From contig JAIPJF010000007.1 in the NCBI GenBank assembly GCA_021734325.1, positions 78,210 to 142,209 of the forward strand: a stretch of DNA of 64,000 nt, read 5' to 3'. The notes below the pieces were generated by a model. The model was not told where the DNA came from and ran no database searches. It saw only the letters and a list, made by a program, of their open reading frames with translations. Below are positions 45,822 to 53,123 of this stretch, in pieces. The stretch comes from Fidelibacterota bacterium. GTDB lineage: Bacteria; Fidelibacterota; UBA8477; JABMPR01. Numbering within the stretch: position 1 is the first letter of the stretch; each line of letters begins with the position of its first letter. Both the position numbers and the translations under genes were made by a program.

Positions 45822-47054
45822 ATGGATCACAGCGCACTTAAAGAGACACTGGAAGAGCTATTAAAACAATTTGATAGACTTCCTGACCCCCCCAGGGAAA
45901 CCTTAAGAAATGAATTCCAAAAATTATGGGAGCTGATCGTGGATGTTAGTAATCCGTGTATAATTATCACAGGTCGTAGAGGAGCTGGAAAATCGTCGCT
46001 AATTAATGCAATATTTAAGTCAAAAGTCAGTGCAACTGGTCCAGTGTTGTCCAAGACGGGAGAACCCGTTTGGCATAACTTTAAGAATAAAAAAGGAACA
46101 ATGGAGATCTTGGACACAAGAGGATTGGGTGACAGGACAGTGCCTGACTCGGCAGAATTTAAAGATGCCATTGATGAGATAAAAAATGCCATTAAAAAGA
46201 AGAAACCACATGCAATGCTCTTCCTGTGTAAAGCTCAAGATGTTGATTCTCACATTATGGCAGATATGATTTATTTGAATGAAATTCAGGAGTATATTAA
46301 CAAAACATACGCGTACAACATTCCACTCATAGGGCTGGTAACTAAAGTTGATGAACTCGAGCCGATAGATGAAAATGTACCTCCTTATGATGATGAGGAA
46401 AAACAGGAAAACATCAATACCGCGGTAAAAGCACTAGCTGATTCCTTCATAGAGTCAGAAGTGGAATGTATGAGAGTAATTCCTGTTTCAGCATATACTA
46501 GATTTAACGAGCAAGACGAGCTCTCTAGTAGTCGAATCTGGAATATTGACCTATTGACAGATTATTTGATTGATGTGTTACCCGAAAGTGCTCAATTAAG
46601 ATTTGCTAGATTGTCTGCAATTGAGGGACTTCAGATGAAGCTGGCGAACAAGATAGTGTTCAGTACAGCCACATTATGTGCCGGAATTGCTGCAACACCT
46701 ATCCCAGTGGCCGATATTTTACCGATTACATCAGCACAGGTTGGAATGATCATCTCTATTGCATATTTAGCTGGCCGTCAGCTTGATCGTGAGAATGCGA
46801 AAACTTTTCTGACAGCAATAGGAATAAATGTAGGTGCTGGGTATTTGGTGCGCGAATCAGTCAGAGCAATTGTGAAATTTGTATTCCCTGGAGCAGGGAA
46901 CGCGGTTTCAGCAGCGATGGCATTTGCTGGCACAGCGGGTATTGGTAAGGCTGCCGCAGCGTATTTTATTGAGGGGAAGAATGAAGAAGAAGCGAAAGAG
47001 ATTTTCAATAAGGGTTATAAAAATGCCAAGAAGGAGTATAATCAGGACTCTTGA
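45822..47054 (+). CDS. Membrane-associated Era/dynamin-like GTPase with DUF697-type C-terminus
   Basis: 410 residues. G1 loop GRRGAGKSS (51-59), G3 DTRGLGD (98-104), G4 TKVD (174-177) and a G5-type VIPVSAYTRF. The C-terminal half contains two hydrophobic segments (VFSTATLCAGIAATPIPVAD and SAQVGMIISIAYLAG) and an Ala/Gly-rich helix, as in DUF697/YcjF-type GTPases that sit on membranes. GGAGG precedes the ATG. Position inside a mobile island beside an RNA and a zinc-ribbon protein makes a defence or element-maintenance function conceivable, not shown. Confidence 0.8.
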   Translation: MDHSALKETLEELLKQFDRLPDPPRETLRNEFQKLWELIVDVSNPCIIITGRRGAGKSSLINAIFKSKVSATGPVLSKTGEPVWHNFKNKKGTMEILDTRGLGDRTVPDSAEFKDAIDEIKNAIKKKKPHAMLFLCKAQDVDSHIMADMIYLNEIQEYINKTYAYNIPLIGLVTKVDELEPIDENVPPYDDEEKQENINTAVKALADSFIESEVECMRVIPVSAYTRFNEQDELSSSRIWNIDLLTDYLIDVLPESAQLRFARLSAIEGLQMKLANKIVFSTATLCAGIAATPIPVADILPITSAQVGMIISIAYLAGRQLDRENAKTFLTAIGINVGAGYLVRESVRAIVKFVFPGAGNAVSAAMAFAGTAGIGKAAAAYFIEGKNEEEAKEIFNKGYKNAKKEYNQDS

Positions 47055-47139
47055 AGCAGCATGATAAGCAAATAATTGTGGCGAAGCCCACTTTTAATTT
47101 TCTACCAAACTGGATTGTCAGTTAGAGGTATATAACACC

Positions 47140-47709
47140 ATGAACACAACTTCGTCGTCACTCCAACTCGGATATGATAAGTTTGAGAATGTTCCAAATG
47201 ATATTGGTTCTGCTGAAGTATTCTCTTTTACTGGTAATTTGAAGTGCCCTCATTGTGGCATATTATTACTTGACGCTCAAAGATGGGATCCTGAGAAAAG
47301 CATGATGAATGCAGGCGTTGGTGATTGTCCTCATCTTCTTTATGCATTTGCACTCGATCGGGAGTGGAGAGCACCTGAATTTTTGTCAGTAAGAACCGAT
47401 TATGCGAAAGCTTATGTAGCAGCACTTGTAATATCACCACAATATAGTGAGAGTCTATTTAAGTGGAAATTGTCTCCACTCAAGGGTAGAGAAATTGCAG
47501 AATTCGGGTCGGGAGATCTAAAATATTCCACTGACTTTGAGGACTATCCTACGGTTGGGCACCGTGTAGCTCAATGTGGCTGGCATCTTCCCTCCGTCGC
47601 GATCCCAGAAGTTCTTCCAAATAACACAATTATTTTTGTTACCGGGAAATCTACAACCATCCATTTTGCGATCTGTCCATCAGTGGAAGATACTGTAAAG
47701 CTGCCTTAA
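47140..47709 (+). CDS. Hypothetical protein with zinc-ribbon-like CPHC motif
   Basis: 189 residues. LKCPHCGILLLDAQRWDP and a second cysteine-histidine group at GDCPHLLYAFALD suggest a metal site. The rest (EFLSVRTDYAKAYVAAL, HFAICPSVEDTVKLP) is unrecognised. It starts 86 bases after the GTPase on the same strand and ends before a terminator, so the pair may be one unit. Confidence 0.55.
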   Translation: MNTTSSSLQLGYDKFENVPNDIGSAEVFSFTGNLKCPHCGILLLDAQRWDPEKSMMNAGVGDCPHLLYAFALDREWRAPEFLSVRTDYAKAYVAALVISPQYSESLFKWKLSPLKGREIAEFGSGDLKYSTDFEDYPTVGHRVAQCGWHLPSVAIPEVLPNNTIIFVTGKSTTIHFAICPSVEDTVKLP

Positions 47710-47848
47710 CCGGGCTGGGCAGTGGTGCCTGGCTAGAAGTTGCCCCCAAGGAGTGGATCACTGCAGGAAGCTCATTTGAGGGTCCTGGAACTCTCCAGGA
47801 GGTAAGCTAATTGGTGAAGCTCTTTTTGTTAATAGCCTGTCAAAATAA

Positions 47849-47886
47849 AAGCGCCTGCAAGCTCAGGTGTTTTTCGCCTTTTTCTT
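47849..47886 (+). terminator. Intrinsic terminator after the zinc-ribbon gene
   Basis: 9-bp stem (47849-47857 with 47864-47872, two G-U pairs) and a T-rich tract. The 260-base gap (47710-47970) also holds a hairpin CCTGGA-ACTC-TCCAGG but no gene. Confidence 0.55.
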
Positions 47887-47970
47887 CCCCGCTATAAACC
47901 TTCTATTTTTATATTCTGTATGTTTAGTTCTATACTAGCAAATAGGAAAAAAATCAATTTTACATCTAAA

Positions 47971-48306
47971 TTATTGTGAATTCAGGGTGATCACGAGAGG
48001 AACTCTTTTTTTGTCATTTCCCCAGCCATCTCGCTTGATCTTGACAATCCCAAGTTTTTCAAAATCTTTTAGTCGGGTATCGATGGTAGGAAAGGATAGA
48101 CCACTGTAACCGCTGAGGGCGGCTCGCGTTACGTCAAAACTATCGGTCGCCTTATTTGATGCAACGAAGGTAAGTGTTAAGTACAGGGCCATGGCACTGG
48201 TAAGCTCTTTACTGCTTCCATCATACATCAGCTGAATTTGTCGAAGGACATCTTTTTCTTGCCAGGAAAAGGGTTTTCCATTTTTCTTCGCTCTCATATC
48301 ACTCAT
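47971..48306 (-). CDS. Winged-helix DNA-binding protein
   Basis: 111 residues from ATG 48306, preceded by GGAGA. The middle contains helix-turn-helix-like VTRAALSGYSGLSFPTIDTR followed by LKDFEKLGIVKIKRD and a short wing, VPLVITLNSQ. This resembles MarR/replication-initiator type winged helices. The start faces the ATGAGAC array (48446-48604), which is placed to be its binding site. Regulator or plasmid Rep-like function is inferred. Confidence 0.7.
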   Translation of the reverse strand: MSDMRAKKNGKPFSWQEKDVLRQIQLMYDGSSKELTSAMALYLTLTFVASNKATDSFDVTRAALSGYSGLSFPTIDTRLKDFEKLGIVKIKRDGWGNDKKRVPLVITLNSQ

Positions 48307-48445
48307 AATTGGATCTCCATTAAATGTAAAATCTAATTGAAAAGAAATTCCTACCAATCGCTATTTTTTTTGAATGATCGCTAACTTTGCATGCCTGGTC
48401 ATAACGTTAACAAATGGGATTTTCATCAATCATCGGTTTCGGCCA

Positions 48446-48604
48446 GTCTCAAATACGTTGAGGGTGACAAAGAATGAGACTTTGATTATAAGACGAGTTA
48501 TGAGACACGGTTTATTGATTTCAAACCCTGTTATGTAGCATTTGAAGCTGAGTCTCATAAACGAAGGTTTATGAGACTGCAAAATAGTGCCTGAATAATG
48601 AGAC
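48446..48604. repeat. Iteron-like array of ATGAGAC/GTCTCAT motifs
   Basis: Six motif copies: GTCTCA at 48446-48451, ATGAGAC at 48474-48480, 48500-48506, 48571-48577 and 48598-48604, and GTCTCAT at 48552-48558. Start-to-start spacings are 28, 26, 52, 19 and 27 bases. Copies four and five form a perfect 12-bp inverted repeat AGTCTCATAAAC-GAAG-GTTTATGAGACT (48551-48578). It looks like an operator cluster or origin for the adjacent winged-helix protein. Confidence 0.7.
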
Positions 48605-48990
48605 ACCCTTTTTGAGATCAAAAAGATCGATTTTCAATACAAAACTGCCCAAGGGATTTTAAGTCCTGAATATCTCTCTGATAGTCAATGAGTTACGGGA
48701 ATTATGTCAAAAAAATAAGATTCAACTAACCAACAGGATGTCGGGGATTGTTGGAGAATACAGATTAGTCCAAATTTGTCTTCTTAAGGGTTACCCCTGA
48801 ACTGCCATGCGCTGCAGTTCCGATGGTTCTGATACAGTTCACATTTATATATGACAAATAATATCACGAACTTGTACAGAATTATGTTTTGCATATATTC
48901 ATAGCCTTATTACTAAATTAAGCAATATTTTGGGGATATCTGGTTATTACCTATTATGATCAACAAGCATAATCTAGAAACTCTGAGCAA
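48605..48990. other. Right border of the island, no gene recognised
   Basis: About 385 bases, mostly AT-rich, without a convincing ORF. No copy of the tRNA-Arg 3' end was found, so the right border is placed only approximately between the array and 48,990. Confidence 0.4.
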
Positions 48991-49863
48991 ATGAAGAGTT
49001 TCATCGTTCTTCTTATCTGCCTTTCCCTGACAAGCCTCGCTTTACCTCAAAATCTTCACATTCTCTATACCCAAAACACCAATGGTGTGTTAGATAATTG
49101 CAATTGTCCCAGTATGCCCCTGGGAGGTATGGAAAAACGAGCGACCTTCCTCTCGCAGTTCAGAGCGCAGCATGCAAACACTCTGCTTTTTGACTCTGGT
49201 GACTTTTTCAAATTCAGCGAAAACCAGGAAATTGATGCGAAGATCGCCCAGGCTATGCATATGTTGGAATATGACGCCGTCAATATCGGGGATCAGGAAT
49301 TCTCAGACGGTGGGCAATTCTTTAACGAGGCATTTCGTACCCATTCATTACCCCTGATTTCTACGAATTTGATCTGGACCAGGCAGATGCCTGAGTTTGT
49401 AAGGCCATTTAGGACAATTGAGATTGAGGGGATGAATATCCTTGTTCTGGGTGCTCTCAATGCAAAAGGATATAATTTTTATCAACGGGTGTATGACGAC
49501 ATTGAAATGAAACTCGTTCCTGCAGAAAATGCCCTGATCGATATCTATCAGCAGCAATCCTCCATGAACAAATATGATCTGGTGATCCTGCTTTCCAATC
49601 TGGGGCTGGATGAAGAGCAACGATTGGCTGAATCGCTTGACTTTCTGGACATCATCCTTGGCGGACATTCACAGCATCAACTGGAAGAACCACTGATTGT
49701 CAACAATACTCTCATTGCCCAGTGTGGAAAAAACGGCCAGTATATCGGACATCTTGAAATTCACATGAATGAAGGTAAATTGACCTCACATAAAAACACC
49801 TTGATACCCATGGAACTATCCATAGCGGATGATGAATCCATGCTGAAACTGATAAACGAGTAA
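48991..49863 (+). CDS. Exported UshA/calcineurin-like protein with degenerate metal site
   Basis: 290 residues with a signal peptide (VLLICLSLTSLALPQ). The layout follows 5'-nucleotidase-type metallophosphatases: LHILYTQNTNGVLDNCNC, LLFDSGDFFKF, AVNIGDQEFSDGG, GALNAKGYNF, LLSNLGLDEEQR and ILGGHSQHQLEEP. Several canonical ligands are replaced: D-x-H reads N-x-N, the GNHE motif reads GDQE, and LSHLG reads LSNLG. A CNCP segment near the N-terminus occurs in related families. The start matches the signal peptide at 48991, and it is 5 bases ahead of the TlpA-like gene. Confidence 0.75.
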   Translation: MKSFIVLLICLSLTSLALPQNLHILYTQNTNGVLDNCNCPSMPLGGMEKRATFLSQFRAQHANTLLFDSGDFFKFSENQEIDAKIAQAMHMLEYDAVNIGDQEFSDGGQFFNEAFRTHSLPLISTNLIWTRQMPEFVRPFRTIEIEGMNILVLGALNAKGYNFYQRVYDDIEMKLVPAENALIDIYQQQSSMNKYDLVILLSNLGLDEEQRLAESLDFLDIILGGHSQHQLEEPLIVNNTLIAQCGKNGQYIGHLEIHMNEGKLTSHKNTLIPMELSIADDESMLKLINE

Positions 49864-49868
49864 GGGAC

Positions 49869-50423
49869 ATGAAGCTATCAAAATATCTCTTGTACCTCAT
49901 CTTGGGAATTACCATCCTCGGATCTTCCCTGTTCTCAGAGGAAACAGCTGAATTGAAAGCAGGGGATGTGGCGCCCACTTTTTTTCTCAGGACGCTGGAA
50001 AATGAAAAGTTTTTTCTGAGCAAAGAATTACAAGAAGGGAATCCCATCGTTCTGGCTTTCTATGCCACCTGGTGTGTACCCTGCCGGCAGGAAATTCCAG
50101 CACTGGAGAAGATGATGAAGGACCCCGGAGTCAAAAAAACCAGACTGTACTATGTAAATGTGGGCGGACTCATGGCTGCTGATGAAGGGGGAGAAGTCGT
50201 CAAACAACGGGAAGAAGATGAGAAGGTCAAGAGACACCGGGACGCCTTCAAGATGACTCATCCTATCCTCCTGGATCGCTATGCACTGACAGCCCAGAAA
50301 TATGGCGCTCAATCACTTCCTACCCTGGTTGTCATTGGAGGTGATGGAAAGCTGAAATACCATCATAAGGGCTTTAAACCTGGTGATGAACTCAAACTTT
50401 TAAATCTGTTAAAGACGCTCTAG
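49869..50423 (+). CDS. TlpA-like thioredoxin-fold protein
   Basis: 184 residues. N-terminal signal or anchor (YLLYLILGITILGSSLF), then AGDVAPTFFLRTLENEKF and the redox site FYATWCVPCRQEIPAL with Cys69 and Cys72, and SLPTLVVIGGDGKLKYHHKG. Members reduce or oxidise disulfides in the periplasm, including cytochrome c maturation substrates. The upstream protein has a CNC motif that could be a partner. Confidence 0.9.
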   Translation: MKLSKYLLYLILGITILGSSLFSEETAELKAGDVAPTFFLRTLENEKFFLSKELQEGNPIVLAFYATWCVPCRQEIPALEKMMKDPGVKKTRLYYVNVGGLMAADEGGEVVKQREEDEKVKRHRDAFKMTHPILLDRYALTAQKYGAQSLPTLVVIGGDGKLKYHHKGFKPGDELKLLNLLKTL

Positions 50424-50446
50424 GCGAGGTACTCCTACCGAATTCC

Positions 50447-52210
50447 ATGAAAAAGTTCTCACTAGCCCTTATCATTGCTACCCTTACCATCCTCAGTGGT
50501 TTTGGTCAATCTGACCAGCGCAAAAATATGGCTGTGTACAACTTCTCCGCTCTGGGTGTGAGCAATATTGAAGCACAGGTGATCTCGGATCGTATTCGCA
50601 ACGAGATTGGCAAGTATGACAACTATAACATCATTGAGCGCGGACTCATGGAGCAGATCCTGGAAGAGCAGGTCCTTCAGCTCTCTGGTTTGTGTGATGA
50701 TGCTTCCTGCCTGGTGGAAGTCGGACAGATCCTGGCGGTGCATTACATGGTGGGTGGGAGTATATCCAAGATTGGTAACCTGTTTACGATTGAAGCCCGT
50801 ATCATTGATGTAGAATCCGGCCAGATCGTAACGAGTGTGGTGGAGGACTATAACGGTCCCATCGAGAATCTACTGGTCCAGACGACAAAAGTTGTGGCTG
50901 CCAAATTGCTGGGTGAAAGGGCAGATGAAAGTTCCATTATTTTGACTGGGAGCTGTGATCTATTGGTGATATCAGATCCTCCTGGGGGTACCATCTTCAT
51001 CAATGAAAAACCCATGGGTGATGTGACACCCTATCGCCTGGTGGGCCTGCGGGAGGGTGACTATTCTGTCAAAGTAAAGAAGGGTAATCTGATTGGAGAG
51101 ACCTCGGTCAGCCTGACCAGGAACGAGCGCAAGGAAGTGTCCATTAAGCTCAGTGCCGAAAAGTTTATTATCAGGATTTACACTGAACCTGAGGGAGCAG
51201 GTGTTTTCATAAACAACAGTAAAGTGGGCACATCTCCAATTGATTACACAGTGGGGGACACAACCATTAATTATGACGTCCGCATCGAGAAAGATATGTT
51301 TTTCGATGTTGAAGACAGAATCAGGTTTTCCCGCACAAACCTGCTCAGACAGAATTATACTCTTGAAAAGTGCGGGAAGATCCTGTTTGCTGAGCATGAA
51401 GGCGTCTCCATTCTCCTCAATGGAAAAGACTTTGGTGAATTCCCCCATGTTACAAAGAATGATGCCTTAATCCAGGTTGGAGTTCCACAGTTAACCGTTG
51501 ACCAGCTTCCATTTGGAGAATATCAGATCCGAATCGAAAAGGAATATCATCAGCCAGTTGAAGAAGTGGTGACCCTAACGGCATCACGTCCTTTTCAGGC
51601 GTTCAATTATGTGAACAGACTAACCTTGCTTAGGTCTAACCTTAGTTTAGTGAGTAATGCTGACGGTATGGGACAGTTGACACGGAACCGAACGTATTCT
51701 TATGATTTTGAGCTGTTCGGTGATCGTGTATCAAAGACCAGTGTCCCCTTTGGCGAATATACATTGACGGCTAACGCTGAAGGATATCTCCCCTTCAAAA
51801 AACAGGTCACGGTGTTTGAACAGAGCCCTGAACCGATAACGATTCAATTTATGCGTCCAGATAAACGGTTAGCGCTCAGGAAATCCCTGATCTTGCCCGG
51901 GTATGGCCAGTTTTATTCACAGCAGAAGGCAAAGGGACTTGTTTTCGGGTCGTTGGCAATCGCTGGATTGGGATGGATGGCCAGCTCCATGGATGCCTAC
52001 AACCAGGAGAATACATCTTACAACGACCTGTATGCTGACTATTTATCTGCTCCTGACATTGACACCATGACAAGCTATCGACTGCAGCTGGAAGCCAGTA
52101 ATACACGTTTAAGCAATCAGAGAAACCAGTTCCTGGCAGCCGGAGCAATGGCAATCCTCAGTTATACATGGAACCTTTTTGATATCACGGTCCTCTACCC
52201 CTATGATTAG
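50447..52210 (+). CDS. CsgG-like protein with PEGA domains and DUF5683-like C-terminus
   Basis: 587 residues. Signal peptide (LALIIATLTILSGFGQ). Residues ~25-150 have the CsgG/FlgO-type NMAVYNFSALGVSNIEAQ, FTIEARIIDVESGQIV pattern. PEGA-type domains follow: VISDPPGGTIFINEKPMGDV, EPEGAGVFINNSKVGTSP, then similar strands to ~460. The C-terminal ~110 residues carry GYGQFYSQQKAKGL and two hydrophobic segments, the DUF5683 motif. It is probably anchored in the outer membrane and interacts with cell-wall or secretion components. It directly precedes the cohesin lipoprotein. Confidence 0.8.
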   Translation: MKKFSLALIIATLTILSGFGQSDQRKNMAVYNFSALGVSNIEAQVISDRIRNEIGKYDNYNIIERGLMEQILEEQVLQLSGLCDDASCLVEVGQILAVHYMVGGSISKIGNLFTIEARIIDVESGQIVTSVVEDYNGPIENLLVQTTKVVAAKLLGERADESSIILTGSCDLLVISDPPGGTIFINEKPMGDVTPYRLVGLREGDYSVKVKKGNLIGETSVSLTRNERKEVSIKLSAEKFIIRIYTEPEGAGVFINNSKVGTSPIDYTVGDTTINYDVRIEKDMFFDVEDRIRFSRTNLLRQNYTLEKCGKILFAEHEGVSILLNGKDFGEFPHVTKNDALIQVGVPQLTVDQLPFGEYQIRIEKEYHQPVEEVVTLTASRPFQAFNYVNRLTLLRSNLSLVSNADGMGQLTRNRTYSYDFELFGDRVSKTSVPFGEYTLTANAEGYLPFKKQVTVFEQSPEPITIQFMRPDKRLALRKSLILPGYGQFYSQQKAKGLVFGSLAIAGLGWMASSMDAYNQENTSYNDLYADYLSAPDIDTMTSYRLQLEASNTRLSNQRNQFLAAGAMAILSYTWNLFDITVLYPYD

Positions 52211-53123
52211 CATTACACTAAAGACAGTCTTTGCGAGGAGTCTCGACAAGCAGGTCGAGAGGACGCGGCAATCTCAGATCCTGGACAATCTCATAATCGC
52301 TTCCAGGCGAACAAGTGTAATAGGTTATTGGATTGCCCTCCTAGTAATTAGCTCCTGCTCCATTCTGGAAGGACCTGAGGCAATCTCAAATCCGTTGGAT
52401 CCCAGCGATCCGGATTTTGAATCTCCATCCGTGACATTCAGTGTGGCCCCTGCTGATGGTGAAACAGTTGATACCTGCTATGTCTCGTTTGAGTGGGATG
52501 GGAATGAATCCAGCATGAGCTATTCCTATCGATTGGATGATGGTGATTGGAGTGAGTGGAGTAGTGTTAATGGTAGCGTATATCCACTTCTCGATGAGGG
52601 TGATCATATCTTTGAGATCAAATCTCGCTATTCCAATGGTGCAGAAATCGAAGAACCTCAGGCTGTACACTTTACAGTTGATGACCTTCAACCATCCTCA
52701 ATGGCTCTTTTTCCCAGGTACATTGCTTATGACGGCATTGGGGATGCGACAGTCGAAATTGTGGTCCATGAAGTGACTGATGTAGCAATTGTTGTGGCGG
52801 TTTTGAAATACGATCCAGCTCAACTTGACATCAGATCAGTAGACGTTTATGAGGATCAGTCATTTCTGGCTAAAAATGGTGGCACAGTAATTCCGTTTTA
52901 TTCAATTGACGAGGTAGGGGGGGAGGTGCGGATTGAAGTAGCAGTTGCCACAGGAAATCCCCTCAGCGTTTCTGGTTCAGGAGCGATCGCCAGGATTGAT
53001 ATGCTGCCAAAATCAGTTACACCACCAGTTATCCAATTTGATAGCGATTCTGAGTTCCGAAACGCTGATAATACAGTGTTTGACTTTTCCGAATTTGGGG
53101 ATGGGGGTGTTTATGCTGAGTAA
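52203..53123 (+). CDS. Cohesin-like domain lipoprotein
   Basis: 306 residues from ATG 52203, which overlaps the stop of the previous gene. A lipoprotein signal ends in VISSCS near residue 50, unusually deep because the first ~30 codons lie in a repeat (see 52227-52281). After a Ig-like part (VSFEWDGNESSMSYSYRLDD) comes a cohesin-type domain: MALFPRYIAYDGIGDATVEI, VAVLKYDPAQLDIRSVDVYE, and SGSGAIARIDMLPKS. Cohesins bind dockerins with high affinity. The next gene encodes a dockerin-like protein, so an anchoring pair is likely. It overlaps that gene's start. Confidence 0.7.
   Translation: MISITLKTVFARSLDKQVERTRQSQILDNLIIASRRTSVIGYWIALLVISSCSILEGPEAISNPLDPSDPDFESPSVTFSVAPADGETVDTCYVSFEWDGNESSMSYSYRLDDGDWSEWSSVNGSVYPLLDEGDHIFEIKSRYSNGAEIEEPQAVHFTVDDLQPSSMALFPRYIAYDGIGDATVEIVVHEVTDVAIVVAVLKYDPAQLDIRSVDVYEDQSFLAKNGGTVIPFYSIDEVGGEVRIEVAVATGNPLSVSGSGAIARIDMLPKSVTPPVIQFDSDSEFRNADNTVFDFSEFGDGGVYAE
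52227..52281 (+). repeat. Intergenic-type repeat lying inside coding sequence
   Basis: GTCTTTGCGAGGAG...GCGGCAATCTCAGATCC resembles the widespread GTCATTGCGAG...GAAGCAATCTC repeat. It contains a perfect inverted repeat TCTCGAC-AAGCAG-GTCGAGA (52241-52260) and supplies codons of the cohesin lipoprotein N-terminus. Confidence 0.55.

Noticed and set aside
37735..48990. Direct repeat of the tRNA-Arg 3' end marking an attachment site
   Set aside because: No copy of the T arm/acceptor sequence was found near 48 kb by eye.
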